The notes beneath the pieces are model-generated. The model saw only the letters and a list, made by a program, of their open reading frames with translations. It was not told the origin of the DNA and did no database searches. A stretch of 64,000 bases of DNA from Quillaja saponaria (Eukaryota; Streptophyta; Magnoliopsida; Fabales; Quillajaceae). Below, in pieces: positions 49,030 through 58,932 of this stretch. The translations under genes and the position numbers were made by a program. The stretch is taken from the NCBI GenBank assembly GCA_029379385.1, contig CM055608.1, forward strand, positions 22,690,350-22,754,349. Reading direction: 5' to 3'. How positions within the stretch are numbered: position 1 is the first letter of the stretch; each line of letters opens with the position of its first letter.

Positions 49030-50021
49030 AAAAAAAAAGATGTTGAACCTCCTACAAAATCAAAAACCCAATCCAAAGAGAGACCATTTAATTCCTCAGC
49101 CCAATCAATTCAAAAAAAAAATCCAAATAGTCTTATTTTCCCATAGAAACCATTTTAGCAATTCAGCAATCAATTCAAAAACCTCTGGTCCTTTCAAAGC
49201 AATCTTGGACAAACATTACTGACGAAGAGCAATCCAAGTTAGTTGCCTTTCCCAATTCAAAAGATTGCATCCAGTTCATCAATAAGATTTAGCTCAGGCT
49301 ATCACCAGCTAGCCCAATCAGTGACAACGATACCTTTAGGTACGAAACTTGTCTCTCAAACTTCTCCAATCTCTTCTCAAAAACTACAATCTTTTTATGT
49401 CCTAATTTCTCTGGCCCAAACTATCCTTCAAAGAACCTCAATTTTTTACTAATAATCCCTAATTAGTTCATCAAATGATTTTTTTCATCAAATTGACATT
49501 GTATGCCTAAAGACATTTCAAAAACCATAAGTATTATGAATTTGTTTTGGTTGATAGTGATTTCGTTACTATCAAACATTATAAGTCAAAATTGGATACT
49601 AATTTCATCACACAATCCACAATTCAAATCCTAAAAGTAATCCATCATTCAGACTGGAAAATCGATATTTTCAAAACACACAAATTCTCCTAGCCACTTC
49701 AATCAAAAATTGGTTCCAATAAAATTCCTAATTTCTAAAAATTCTCCTCCATAAGTCACTCAACTTTTGCAGCAAAAATCTCAGATTTCAGCCAAGCTAG
49801 ATTCTTGTTCAAACAAACATGAATATTTGCAAAATCTCAAAATCATGGTTCAACTGTTACAAGTAGAAGAACATGAGAAAGATGAAGCTACCTCTGCTCC
49901 TCAAAAAGTCGATGGAAAACCGATTTCCAATTCCCCTTCTAGAGCTTCAGAAAATGGTTCTACTGACTATGTCCAATCCAATGAATATGACTACTACGGC
50001 ATCAATCTTAAAGATAACTAA
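49030..50021 (+). pseudogene. EPRV3 ORF2 (unknown function), internally deleted
   Basis: The Lys-rich start region (KKKKDVEPPTKSKTQ) lies at about 49024-49080. The FVLVDSDFVTIKHYKSK block is at about 49540. The DNA then jumps near 49690 to the C-terminal part, which is open to 50021 and ends in YYGINLKDN. The order matches the other two ORF2 copies. Confidence 0.65.
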
Positions 50022-50547
50022 AACAGTTAAAAATTTTACAATTTTTGGTGGATCACTGTAGCAAACCATGGCAGATTACTATTACAACACGGAGCACTGT
50101 AGCATTTTACTGTAGCAGTTACTGTTCAAAACAGTAAATTTCAATTTTCTATTTAAAGAGAGTTACATCTCTCATTCAAGCAAGTTTTTCATTTCAAAAT
50201 TTTCTCCAAGTTTAGTCTAAGAGCTTCCCTAAGTATTCCTCTGGAGCTTGTCCTTTACTTGTATCATACTGTTTTGAATACTACTAATGAAATTTTATTT
50301 CTGTTTTTAATTTCTGCATATCTCTCCCCCTGATTAGCGAGCAGACTACTGTCACTTCTGTTTTCTTTTTAATTTATTCATTTCTCTTCCTCGGATTAGC
50401 CACTTCTTCTCCCTTTTAATTTCTTGCTTATATTTTTTTTCTTTAATTTATGCATTATAGCATGATCCCCTTAGCAATCCTGCTACTCCCTACTTCACTA
50501 CCCCCGTGATCTTCCTCTGCTCTTAGGGGCCTATCCACTCCTTTATT

Positions 50548-50550
<3 letters not shown>
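50022..50550 (+). other. EPRV3 non-coding region with tandem repeats
   Basis: CTATTTAAAGAGAG at about 50150-50163 is a TATA candidate. About 65-bp units each containing TTTTTAATTT and GATTAGC-CAC follow (about 50300, 50365 and 50425). It ends in TTTATTTGA next to the TA run. Confidence 0.6.

Positions 50551-50600
<50 letters not shown>
50551..50600. repeat. (TA)n microsatellite at the EPRV3 end
   Basis: About 24 uninterrupted TA units directly follow the viral non-coding region. Confidence 0.9.
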
Positions 50601-50603
<3 letters not shown>

Positions 50604-51899
50604 GTACATCTCTAGTATATGTTGAAGAGACAAACTAAAATAAAGGCCAAAAGAGACAATATATTGTGTTGATAGTTAAAAAACTAGCTATGGTTTGTAA
50701 AGTTGATGCAAAGAGATGGGCATTTTTATGGCTCTCAATGTTGGAATGTGCAAAAAATTGTTTCATTGTGATTGTGATGTTACTTATGCGTGCAACTCTG
50801 ATTTGGATTACTTACCATACTTTTTTTGACTTATTGAGTGGCTTTGAATTGTGGAAACAAAACAACACAAAAGATAACAAGAAATAATGTTCCAAAGTCT
50901 GCTTGTTAAGGAATAAAGAGCCAAACATATAGGCATTGATCAAATTGTAACACATTGTCAATTCTAGTCGAGGGGTTATAAATTTAATCCAATCTCATTA
51001 TTCATTTGATAACGGTGAAACCCAAAACAAGGACTTCACAAGGATTTCACAAAGATAAGGGAGGAAGAGAAATTGACGAGGGTAAATCCAAAACCCAAAG
51101 TTAGAGCCACTAATTATGACAAATCCCTCTACCAGAGATGGGTTTTTGGATACACAAAAATTTAGAGAGAGAAGAAGGAGAAATTGAGAGAGATAAAAGG
51201 CTTTCTGCCCATTTAATATTTAAAGTATTCTCTTTTTACACATTATATAACTATCAAACTAGTGCAAAAATACCCAAACTAACCTTGCCTCCAATTCTAC
51301 CCGTATAAATCACCAATCTTTCAATAATCATTGACCTCAAGGATTAACAATGGTGTCCATTAGAAGCAATTGTACTAAAAGTTTCATAAGGATAAAACCT
51401 ACATTAACCTATAAGGTGTTTAATGGAAAGACTCTAAGAAATTGTCATGTGCAGTTGATTCTTCTATGGCTAAACTTAGAGTTGCTGTTGTAAATTCTTT
51501 AATGATGATCTTTTGGATTTCTTGTCTTGAACAAAAATCTTGATGCTTTGCCCCTGCAACTAAGTGAGCTTCCTTCTGACCCTTATGTTTAACAGCTACC
51601 ATCCATACCATTATGGCTTGAAATCCAATGTAAGAAGACCTTAGAACTCCAACAACTTGACTTTTGAGATTCTCATACATTGGCACACCCTCATTTTCCT
51701 TATTTCCGATACCCATGTCTTCATTCTTGAAGAAATATGATTCTTCTTGGAACTGTGCACTTGAAGACTTGGAATTCTTAAGGTTTTGCAAGTGTTGGTT
51801 CTATTTCTTCTCGTATAACATTTTGATTTCTTGCACCATTGAAAAGTTGGTGGCCATTGATCTTGTCAATGAAGCTTTTGCTTTTGTAACTTGTGAGTC
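50601..51899. other. Spacer with an unassigned open frame
   Basis: A minus-strand frame at 51420-51791 (open, about 120 codons, no convincing ATG; contains VVAGAKHQ-like and SLAIEESTAHDNF words) has no recognised family. It may be the decayed downstream part of copia D. Nothing else is seen. Confidence 0.3.
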
Positions 51900-52799
51900 T
51901 ACCAAAAGTGGGTTCTAGTTTCCCTCCATTGTAAAGCTTGACAAATTTTTCGGAGAAAGATCAGCCACAGTTGGTGGATTAGGATGGTTCAAAAACAAAT
52001 TAGGCAAGATTGATGGTCAAATGACTTCTTGTGACAGTGGGTGATAATTCTCCATTAGAATTTTCAAAGCACTCAACGATGCCACGACATCTATTACCAC
52101 ATGAAATTTCATATCTAACATCATTCAATCTCAATTTAAAATTATCTGATAAGTTAAGATAATAGTCTTTTTTCTTGCAACCTCACATATTTGTCCATTC
52201 CCAACATTACATAGCCAAATCACCATGAACATAATCATAAAAGTAATGCTTATATGAAGTGCAATTAAATTAAGCAGCTGAATCAATAAACCATACTTTA
52301 GATGTAACACAAATGAATGACAAGTCTATCACCATTGGTGTATTCCATTGATGATCCTGAGGCTCTCTCAAGCTGGATTTCTCTTTTGTCCCTTTATGAC
52401 TTGACTCGTTAGAATCACCATTTAGCAGGACTACTCAGACTTGGATCTCTTTCTTAAGCGGGGCATTAAGTACATGTATCTTTACTGATTAACCAATTTC
52501 TAAATGCTGAAGTAGAACCTAAAGAGATCCCACTTCCTCACGAATTTATCTTGAATTTAAATATCAATTGATGTAGATAAGCAAAAGTTACCATTATTGT
52601 TATCCGATGTCACCACATTGGCTTCCGTGTCATTCTGCTTTCCCTTTTCACTATCACTTCTATCTATCTTTCTTCATATGACTAGATTTTCCATAGTTCC
52701 AACACTTCCCTCTGATTTGTCCATTTGTTGCTTTCCACTTTCCTCTTCCTCTCGATTATGATCTCTCCCTGGATTGTGAAATTCTGCCCTTAGACACAT

Positions 52800-54054
52800 T
52801 TTCTCTTTTTTCTCATTGTCTACACTTAGAGTCCACAATTAGCACTGTATCAGATACTAAAGTAGAGTATAAACTTTTTCTTCGCATCTCATCATTCAAT
52901 ATACAACCAACAACATCATTAAAAACTAAATTTCTAGTGATACTATAACTGCTAGTCATTACAATACTAGGGGTGAGCAAATAATCCAACAAACCAAATG
53001 ACTGCCCTAAAACCAACCGAAACAGCCCAAAACCGACTGTAACTTAAACATACATTTATAAAGTCGGGTGAATATTTCATAGTTTTGGTGGGTCAGGTTG
53101 ATTTTTTGGGTGAGTCTTTTTTTAGCATTCGAATAACCAACCCGACTGAATTATATAATATATATTTTAATTCATTTATACAACACAACCAACCTTGCTT
53201 TCCAACCCACTTATAGCCCAATTAAATAGAAACAAAAAATCTCTACCTACTTATAGCCCAATTAAATGAAAACACAAATAAAGTAAAAACCCTACATCCT
53301 TACCTTTTTACCTTTACTTATCATCTCCTCTTAACTCAGCCACCAGAGAGAGAAAGTCTCTGGATTTTTTATATAAGGATGTCTACCACAATTGTCTTCC
53401 CCTCTTCTCATGCTCACTAGTCACAAGCATATAAGCATAGCATTTGATGATTGATTCAATTCTTTTCACTAGGTTTTTCAATTGTAATGTTTCTCTTCGT
53501 TGTTCAACATATACGCTATTATTGAAATCCCTTGAAGAGTTGAAGTGCCAAATTTAATTTGCTCGCTACTTATGTATGAAAATCTATGGTCAAAAGTTGT
53601 GGATCTACTAAATTCATACCAACTTTTCATATTTGCAGCTTTGTTTTTGGGTTTAAAAAAATGGGATCTGAGGGTTATGGATCAACCAACCCAAACCAAC
53701 CAATTTTCAATTATTTTTTATGGTTGACAAATTCTAAAAACTGACTTGTCTGTCCTTGAGGCAGTTGCTATTTTTTTTAGAGCCGATATAGTTTGGTCAG
53801 TCTAAAAAATGCTCAAAACCACCGACCTGACCGATTCCTTAATAGTATACAAGACTATCCCAAGTCCTAGATAATGAACACAAAAACAATAAGAATTTCA
53901 ATTCATCATTAGAAGACACATCCAAAGATAGTATTTGACTAATGACCATATTAAAATCATTCAAATGATCAGCATTAGAAGAATTATCAGTCATCATCAT
54001 ATTAAATATTTTTTTAATTAAGAAAAACGTTATTAGCAGCAAAGGGTTCTTCAT
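52800..54054 (-). pseudogene. Copia D gag, split by an insertion
   Basis: The right part (DHLNDFNMVISQILSLDV, then LCSLSRTWDSLVY) is at 53853-54000; the left part (ITRNLVFNDVVGCILNDEMR) is at 52830-52955. Both belong to a copia gag and join if 52965-53847 is removed with one TACAA copy. Confidence 0.8.
52965..53847. mobile_element. Unclassified 883-bp insertion in copia D gag
   Basis: It begins TACTAGGGGTGAGCAAA and ends CCTTAATAGTA, so the ends share an inverted TACTA. TACAA flanks both sides (52960-52964 and 53848-53852). It is rich in AACC/GGTT words and has no clear protein. A non-autonomous DNA element is likely; the family is unknown. Confidence 0.6.
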
Positions 54055-54347
54055 ATAACTTAGCTAAGGTTTCCATGACACCTAGAATCATCTTTTCCTA
54101 TGTGATATTGAAGGCCACTTACAATATAAGAGACAATATCATCATCGCCAATGTCTTTCTATCCAATATTTTCCAGTCATCCTTTTTCATTGTTTCTTAT
54201 TATTTTATTTTTTTCCATCAATGGCAAATACAGATCTTTTTAATAGAACATATCCTTCATTTGTATTTTCCACGATTGAATTTTTCAATTTTTGCTTTAT
54301 TCATCTTTTATTGACTCGATTTAAACATCCTAAGCCCTAATACCAGT

Positions 54348-54711
54348 TGTTAAATATCTAACAACAAAACGATAATAGATTATAAAAAATAAAGCAATAA
54401 AAGTCATTAGATTTACGTGATTCACCAATATAGGCTATGTCCACAACATACACTAAGTCAACAATAATTATTATTGAAAATATTACAATCATTAAGTACA
54501 CACTCACAAGAATTTGATCTCACTCTTGTAGAAGATTCAATCCTTCTCTCTGACATATTTTGTTTCATACAAGGGTGTGTGTGTGGTATATATATATTAG
54601 CAATATTAGAAAAAGAAAAAGAAAATACTAATGTTAGGCTTGCTACTGTTACTTTCATGGACCCAAGCCCAAACCACAAACCGAAGAAATACTAAACTTC
54701 ACAAAATAACA
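54348..54711 (-). repeat. 5' LTR of copia D
   Basis: Inverted TGTTA/TAACA ends. On the minus strand it contains GTGGACATAGCC and GGTGAATCACGTAAATC, a word pair typical of many plant copia LTRs. The primer site lies directly inside it. Confidence 0.75.
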
Positions 54712-55585
54712 ATTCTCTCATGTAGCATCTCTATTGTACGACTTCTATGTACCTTTGCTCACAATCTCAAACTCATTTAAATTATTTTTTATATATAATA
54801 GGATAATATAGATTATTTATTAAAATATTTAAATTATTGTTTTTTAGACATTTTTATTATTAAAAATTATTTGGAAAAGAACATTTTAAATATTCTAAAC
54901 TTTTATATAATAAAAGCATTGATATAAATCAAGTAGGAGTGAAATTTGAATTTAATAGTTTTTGAAATCTCTATTAGTTGTATTTGTGTTTAAACTCAAC
55001 TATTGAATAAGTTGTATTTGTATTTGAATTCAACTATCGAATTCAAATTCAAATTGGAATACCTTTTCAAATTTAAAATGGTATTTGAATATGAATTTGA
55101 CAAATATTCAATCAAATAATGTAATTGAATGTTACATTATTTGAATTTGATTTAAATTTAAATTCAAACTCTAAAAATATTTTATTTGATTTGAATTCAT
55201 ATTCAAATCCACATCAAATTTTAATAATTAAATTGAATTTGAATTCAAATATCAAATCATGTAATTTGAATTTTAATCCTAATCTTGAGGCCTTTATAAG
55301 CCAAGGTTAAATCTGAATTTTAAGTTATGAGCTCTTGACAATCGTAAACTTGTCTGCTTTAATTGAAGACAATTGAGGAGGTCTACTCGTTTGGGCCCAA
55401 AGCCCTAACCAATTTGGAATTGAAAAAGAAAAAGAAACCATTCGGTATCTTGCCCAATACAAAATGACAAAAAAAAAAAAAAAAGATTGATCAAAACACG
55501 CCATTCTCATCATTAATTAAGAACATAAAGAAGGGACTAATATATATAATAATATACAAATTGGGGGACTAAAAGACTCAAAATC
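54712..55585. other. AT-rich spacer, AATTCAAAT-rich
   Basis: 54960-55320 is dominated by TTGAATTCAAAT-like palindromic words without a fixed period. A run of A lies at 55470-55485. The end next to 55586 should be the 3' UTR of the 82-residue gene. Confidence 0.45.
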
Positions 55586-55834
55586 TTAAGGCCAAACAAA
55601 GTCCACACAAATTCTTGAGTCCTGCAAATAATTTTCCATCACCATCTTTTCATTATGCTTGTTGCTCTCATAATTTCTCAAGGATTTGCTCTCAGCAAAG
55701 GACCCTGCAGTGGAAGTAGCAGCAGTGCCAGCACAAGAAGATGAATAATTATATGGATGTGCTGCCAAAAAAGCTGTAGGATCTGCATTATGATGCCTAA
55801 CAAGTTCAGAAAATAGAAGTATAAGCGAAGCCAT
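55586..55834 (-). CDS. Unrecognised small protein, 82 residues
   Basis: The frame from ATG 55834 (context TTTCCATGGCT) to the stop at 55586 encodes 82 residues. An upstream in-frame TTG is not needed. The N-terminus MASLILLFSELVRHH is hydrophobic but short, with an acidic and two His residues, so it is not a clear signal peptide. The middle is Ser/Ala/Thr-rich (SSSCAGTAATSTAGSF), the rest charged, ending ICVDFVWP. Codon use is less AT-rich than the surroundings. A TATA box (TATAAAT at 55943-55949, minus strand) lies about 110 bp upstream, which supports a real gene. I do not recognise the family and assign no function. Confidence 0.6.
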   Translation of the reverse strand: MASLILLFSELVRHHNADPTAFLAAHPYNYSSSCAGTAATSTAGSFAESKSLRNYESNKHNEKMVMENYLQDSRICVDFVWP

Positions 55835-55941
55835 GGAAATCAAAACCGGTTAATAACCAAGAAAAAGTATGTATTTTCTGAGGATGAAGGTAATTCTGAT
55901 TTTAGGGTTTATGCTCATAACGAATTGTTGGGTGTGCTATA

Positions 55942-55949
55942 AATTTATA
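55942..55949 (-). promoter_or_regulatory. TATA box of the 82-residue gene
   Basis: TATAAATT on the minus strand, about 108 bp upstream of ATG 55834. It is inside a CTATAAATTTATAG palindrome, so direction is not proven by the motif itself. Confidence 0.55.
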
Positions 55950-57922
55950 GTTGAGGGCCAAGGAGAACTGAAAGAAACAACAGGTGGCCCCCTGGTTTTC
56001 GGCTTTTTTTTCTTTTCTTTTTTTTTTGCCTTTTACTTTTCTTTGGCCCACTGGTTTTGTTCGTTACCACTACCTTGGTTGCTGGCCCATGAGTCACCTT
56101 TTTTTTATTTCTCTTAGGCTAAATTACATGTTCAGTCCTTAAGATTTCTTTCTTTTTTTTCAACTGGATCACTTTATTTTAAATTATTCCAATTAGGTGA
56201 TTGTGCTTTTATTTTATTGTATATTAATTGAATTACATAGAAGTATCTATCAATTTATAAATAAAAATAAAAATTGTTTAATATTGAGAGAAAGACAATA
56301 AATAAATCAAGAGAATGATAATTTTAATATTTACAAACAAAATTTCCAAAAGAAACACAATAAATTTTAATAATATGAAAAAAAATTAGATAAAAATGTG
56401 CTCAATTAAAATAAAAATATAATGACCTAATTGAAAAGAATTTAAGAAATGATGACCCATTTGAAGAACAGGAAAACTAATAGACCAAAATGTAATTTAT
56501 CCATTTTGTATGATACAATTAAGATGGCACGCCGATTGCGTGATTCCAACTACACTGCACACAGTGTATGCCCCAAAGGCTAAAATCTAACTGAGCACAC
56601 AATTTTTAGGGCCTGTTTCCTCCTGCCCCCTCTTCCCATATGCGTTTTTTATCTGGACTAGATTGGCACCCCATGTGAATTAGAGCCCGTTTGGCAAACC
56701 AAAGGGCAAATCAATGGCTTGTAATATTACTTCTTCTTTTTTTAATTTACATATCAAATTAAAAATAAATAAAAAACAGCATTTCTAACAGTATAAAATT
56801 TATAGTCAAAAGTTAAACCAAACTCATTCACTCGATTCTTACCAAAATAATAAAAAAATTTGATTTTCCTTGGGAGCTTTTTATTCTCTATAAGTTACAC
56901 AATTGACTTTTCGCCCCTACGTACATTCTCTTTCTAGAAAAGTCAAAAAATTTACAAATATAATTCAATGATTTTTGTTAGTGATATGATTTTGTAAGTG
57001 AAATCCGTAAATCCTTTCATATACCTAGGGATCAAGTGCATTTTGATATTATACTACTAAGGAATTGTGTCAATATAGTCCTAAAAATCTTTTTCTTTTC
57101 ATTACTTTTGGAAATATCAATCTTAAATATTTACTATTTTGATTTATTCTTTTTCCTTTCTGGCGTTTTCATTCTTTCAAAATTGTTTCAACTTGATTTA
57201 CTTTTTTTACGAGATCCTAATCTAGTATTTCTTTTGATTGATCAAATATATATTGAAGATATCTAACAACAAAATGTTTTACCACCAACTTTTATGAACG
57301 AGTCAAAGCAATTTAGTTTTTAAATTATAGTTATTGAGAGTAGAGTCAAGAGTTCATATTATAGATTTAGATCGGGAAGAATTTTGATCTTAGGCATTTA
57401 TATTAATGGGATTTATCATGTTTCTTCTTTAAAATAATGTAGCCCTTTTCTTGAGTTGATTTAGATATTCTTTTTTTAATTAATTTGACAAAATAAGTAA
57501 TGATAAAAATAGACATGAAGCTTTTTTGTATATAAATGAAAATCCTTATATTTACTTTGTAAGGTGTATTAACATAAGTGGGGTAGTAAAATGATACAAT
57601 CAAAATCCTTATTCCTAATAATAAGTATCTCGCACACGAAACATTAAGAAAGTTGGCAAACAAAACAAACACAATCTTTTCTTCTTCTTTTTTTTCTTTT
57701 TCTTTATTTTTCCCTTCAAAGCACTCTGGCTACAATAGAAGGAGGCAGAGCTAAGACAATTGCTCATTACTAGACTACTACGACCCCATACACCTGCAAA
57801 CCAAAAAAATAAACCTGGAAATAAATCATTTGAAATATTAAGTGGATCGAAGGAAAAATAAATAAAATAGATAGCTTTGTTGTAAATTTATTACCTTAAA
57901 AAGAGTTACATGACATAAGGAT
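55950..57922. other. AT-rich intergenic spacer
   Basis: No gene recognised. Two fragments with GGGCCTGTTT (56608) and GAGCCCGTTTGGCAAACC (56683) look like DNA-transposon ends but no matching partner was found. 57840-57922 is probably the dehydrin 3' UTR. Confidence 0.45.
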
Positions 57923-58360
57923 TTAGTCACTGTCGCTGCTGCTATCATGGCCGTGGTCTTGTCCATCTTCGTGCTTCTTCTTCTCCTTTTTCTTCTTTTT
58001 CTCATCTTTGTTTCCATTATCATGTCCTTCACCATGAATCTTGTCCTTGATCTTGTCCACTAACCCTTCTTTGGGCTGCTCTCCATGCTGCTCTCCAAAG
58101 TGCTCTGGTTTGTGCTGCACAGCCCCATAATGCTCTCCATAGTGCTCTGGTTTGTGCTGCTCACCAAAGTGCTCTGGTTTGTGTTGCACAGCCCCAAAAT
58201 GCTCTCCACAGTGCTCTGGTTTGTGCTGCTCCCCATGGGGCTGCTCTCCACAATGCTCTGGTTTGTGCTGCTCTCCATGGTGTTCAGGACCCTTGTGCTC
58301 CTCTGCTTTGTGTCCTCCAACATGGAGGGTCTCCCCAATCTTGTGGATAATTCCTGACAT
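57923..58360 (-). CDS. KS-type dehydrin, His-rich (HIRD11/COR class)
   Basis: 145 residues, one exon, ATG at 58360. The start MSGIIHKIGETLHVGG is typical of this class. Residues 25-95 are a repeat array with five QHKPEH units (at 31, 45, 59, 68 and 82), most followed by GE. One K-segment variant EGLVDKIKDKIHGEG occupies 98-112. It is followed by a Lys-rich stretch and an acidic Ser segment SSSDSD at the very end, the K-then-S order of KS dehydrins. Such proteins are hydrophilic, disordered, induced by cold, drought and ABA, and protect membranes and enzymes; the His-rich types bind metal ions. Those roles are family knowledge. Cys37 and Cys51 within the repeats are unusual, because dehydrins normally lack Cys. 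Upstream ABRE and DRE motifs fit stress regulation. Confidence 0.93.
   Translation of the reverse strand: MSGIIHKIGETLHVGGHKAEEHKGPEHHGEQHKPEHCGEQPHGEQHKPEHCGEHFGAVQHKPEHFGEQHKPEHYGEHYGAVQHKPEHFGEQHGEQPKEGLVDKIKDKIHGEGHDNGNKDEKKKKKEKKKHEDGQDHGHDSSSDSD
58080..58290. repeat. Minisatellite coding the His-rich array of the dehydrin
   Basis: Units containing GTGCTCTGGTTTGTGCTGC recur five times, at spacings of 27, 42 or 69 bp, so the array can gain or lose units without frame loss. Confidence 0.85.
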
Positions 58361-58470
58361 TGTTTCCCTAGAAATTAAAATCTCACTCTCTTTTCTCCTT
58401 TCTTAATTTTTCACTCACTGGACTAACTTTGTAGCAGATCTGATGAGAGACTACTGGTGTCAGACCTTGT

Positions 58471-58478
58471 TATTTATA
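58471..58478 (-). promoter_or_regulatory. TATA box of the dehydrin gene
   Basis: TATAAATA on the minus strand, about 111 bp upstream of the ATG, in the context CCTATAAATAACAAGG. Confidence 0.8.
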
Positions 58479-58579
58479 GGCACCAAACCAAAACTATATT
58501 TTATTATTATTACAAAAATTTGAAATAAAATAGATTATCCACACGGTTTGGTTTGATATTACCTAACTGCCCTTCATAA

Positions 58580-58633
58580 ACGTGTCCTGCGGAATCATAT
58601 ACCTAATGCTAACTTTTATCTAGCTATACCGAC
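58580..58633 (-). promoter_or_regulatory. Proximal ABRE and DRE/CRT of the dehydrin promoter
   Basis: ACGTGTC (58580-58586) matches the ABA-response element ACGTGKC, and ACCGAC (58628-58633) matches the CBF/DREB target RCCGAC. They are about 100-160 bp upstream of the TATA box; both element types work in either orientation. Confidence 0.6.
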
Positions 58634-58904
58634 TTCGAGGTAGTCATCAATCTTTAATTTTGTTTTATCTTTAGTACTACTCATTACAAAAGTGTCAAAT
58701 ACAGGGATTTCCTTTTCTTTTTTTTCTTTTTTTTTCTTGCTCTTAGGGTCAAGAAGTTATAATGTAGTACCCAAAAAAAAAACAAAGACAGGTAAAAGTA
58801 AAACTAAAGAACCCGTCCAAATTATCATCGTACTTTTATTGATTTTAGATAATGGAACCCGATCCTTCTCGATAATTACAAAAATAAATATCCCGTTCCT
58901 CTTT

Positions 58905-58932
58905 ACACGTGGACGGTTAATAACTTGCCGAC
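58905..58932 (-). promoter_or_regulatory. Distal ABRE and DRE/CRT of the dehydrin promoter
   Basis: ACACGTGG (58905-58912) is a G-box type ABRE, and GCCGAC (58927-58932) is another DRE/CRT core 15 bases away. The close ABRE-DRE pair is a typical arrangement in cold- and ABA-induced genes. Confidence 0.6.

Larger units (their letters stand above)
45799..50550 (+). mobile_element. Endogenous pararetrovirus 3, right arm of an inverted pair
   Basis: A plus-strand copy starting inside the capsid region (WWNEHLTEDERNHINLAIKI) and continuing through zinc knuckle, protease, RT, RNase H, ORF2 and non-coding region to a TA repeat at 50551. Movement region and capsid start are absent. Compared with the left arm it lacks about 450 bp within ORF2 near 49690. 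All frames are interrupted. Confidence 0.8.
51900..54711 (-). mobile_element. Ty1/copia element D, truncated, 5' LTR present
   Basis: A 364-bp LTR (54348-54711) is followed leftward by a primer site ACTGGTATTAGGGC, gag, zinc knuckle (CWNYGKSSHMKKD near 52690) and a protease-like WFIDSAA at about 52290. Integrase, RT and the 3' LTR are missing. An 883-bp insertion splits gag. Frames contain stops. Confidence 0.75.

Noticed and set aside
51420..51791. 123-codon minus-strand frame as a host gene
   Set aside because: Its start is not an ATG, it shows no family motif, and it lies beside truncated copia D.
58060..58406. Cys/Ser- or Leu-rich frames across the dehydrin repeats
   Set aside because: They are other-frame readings of the minisatellite; the dehydrin frame carries the K and S segments.
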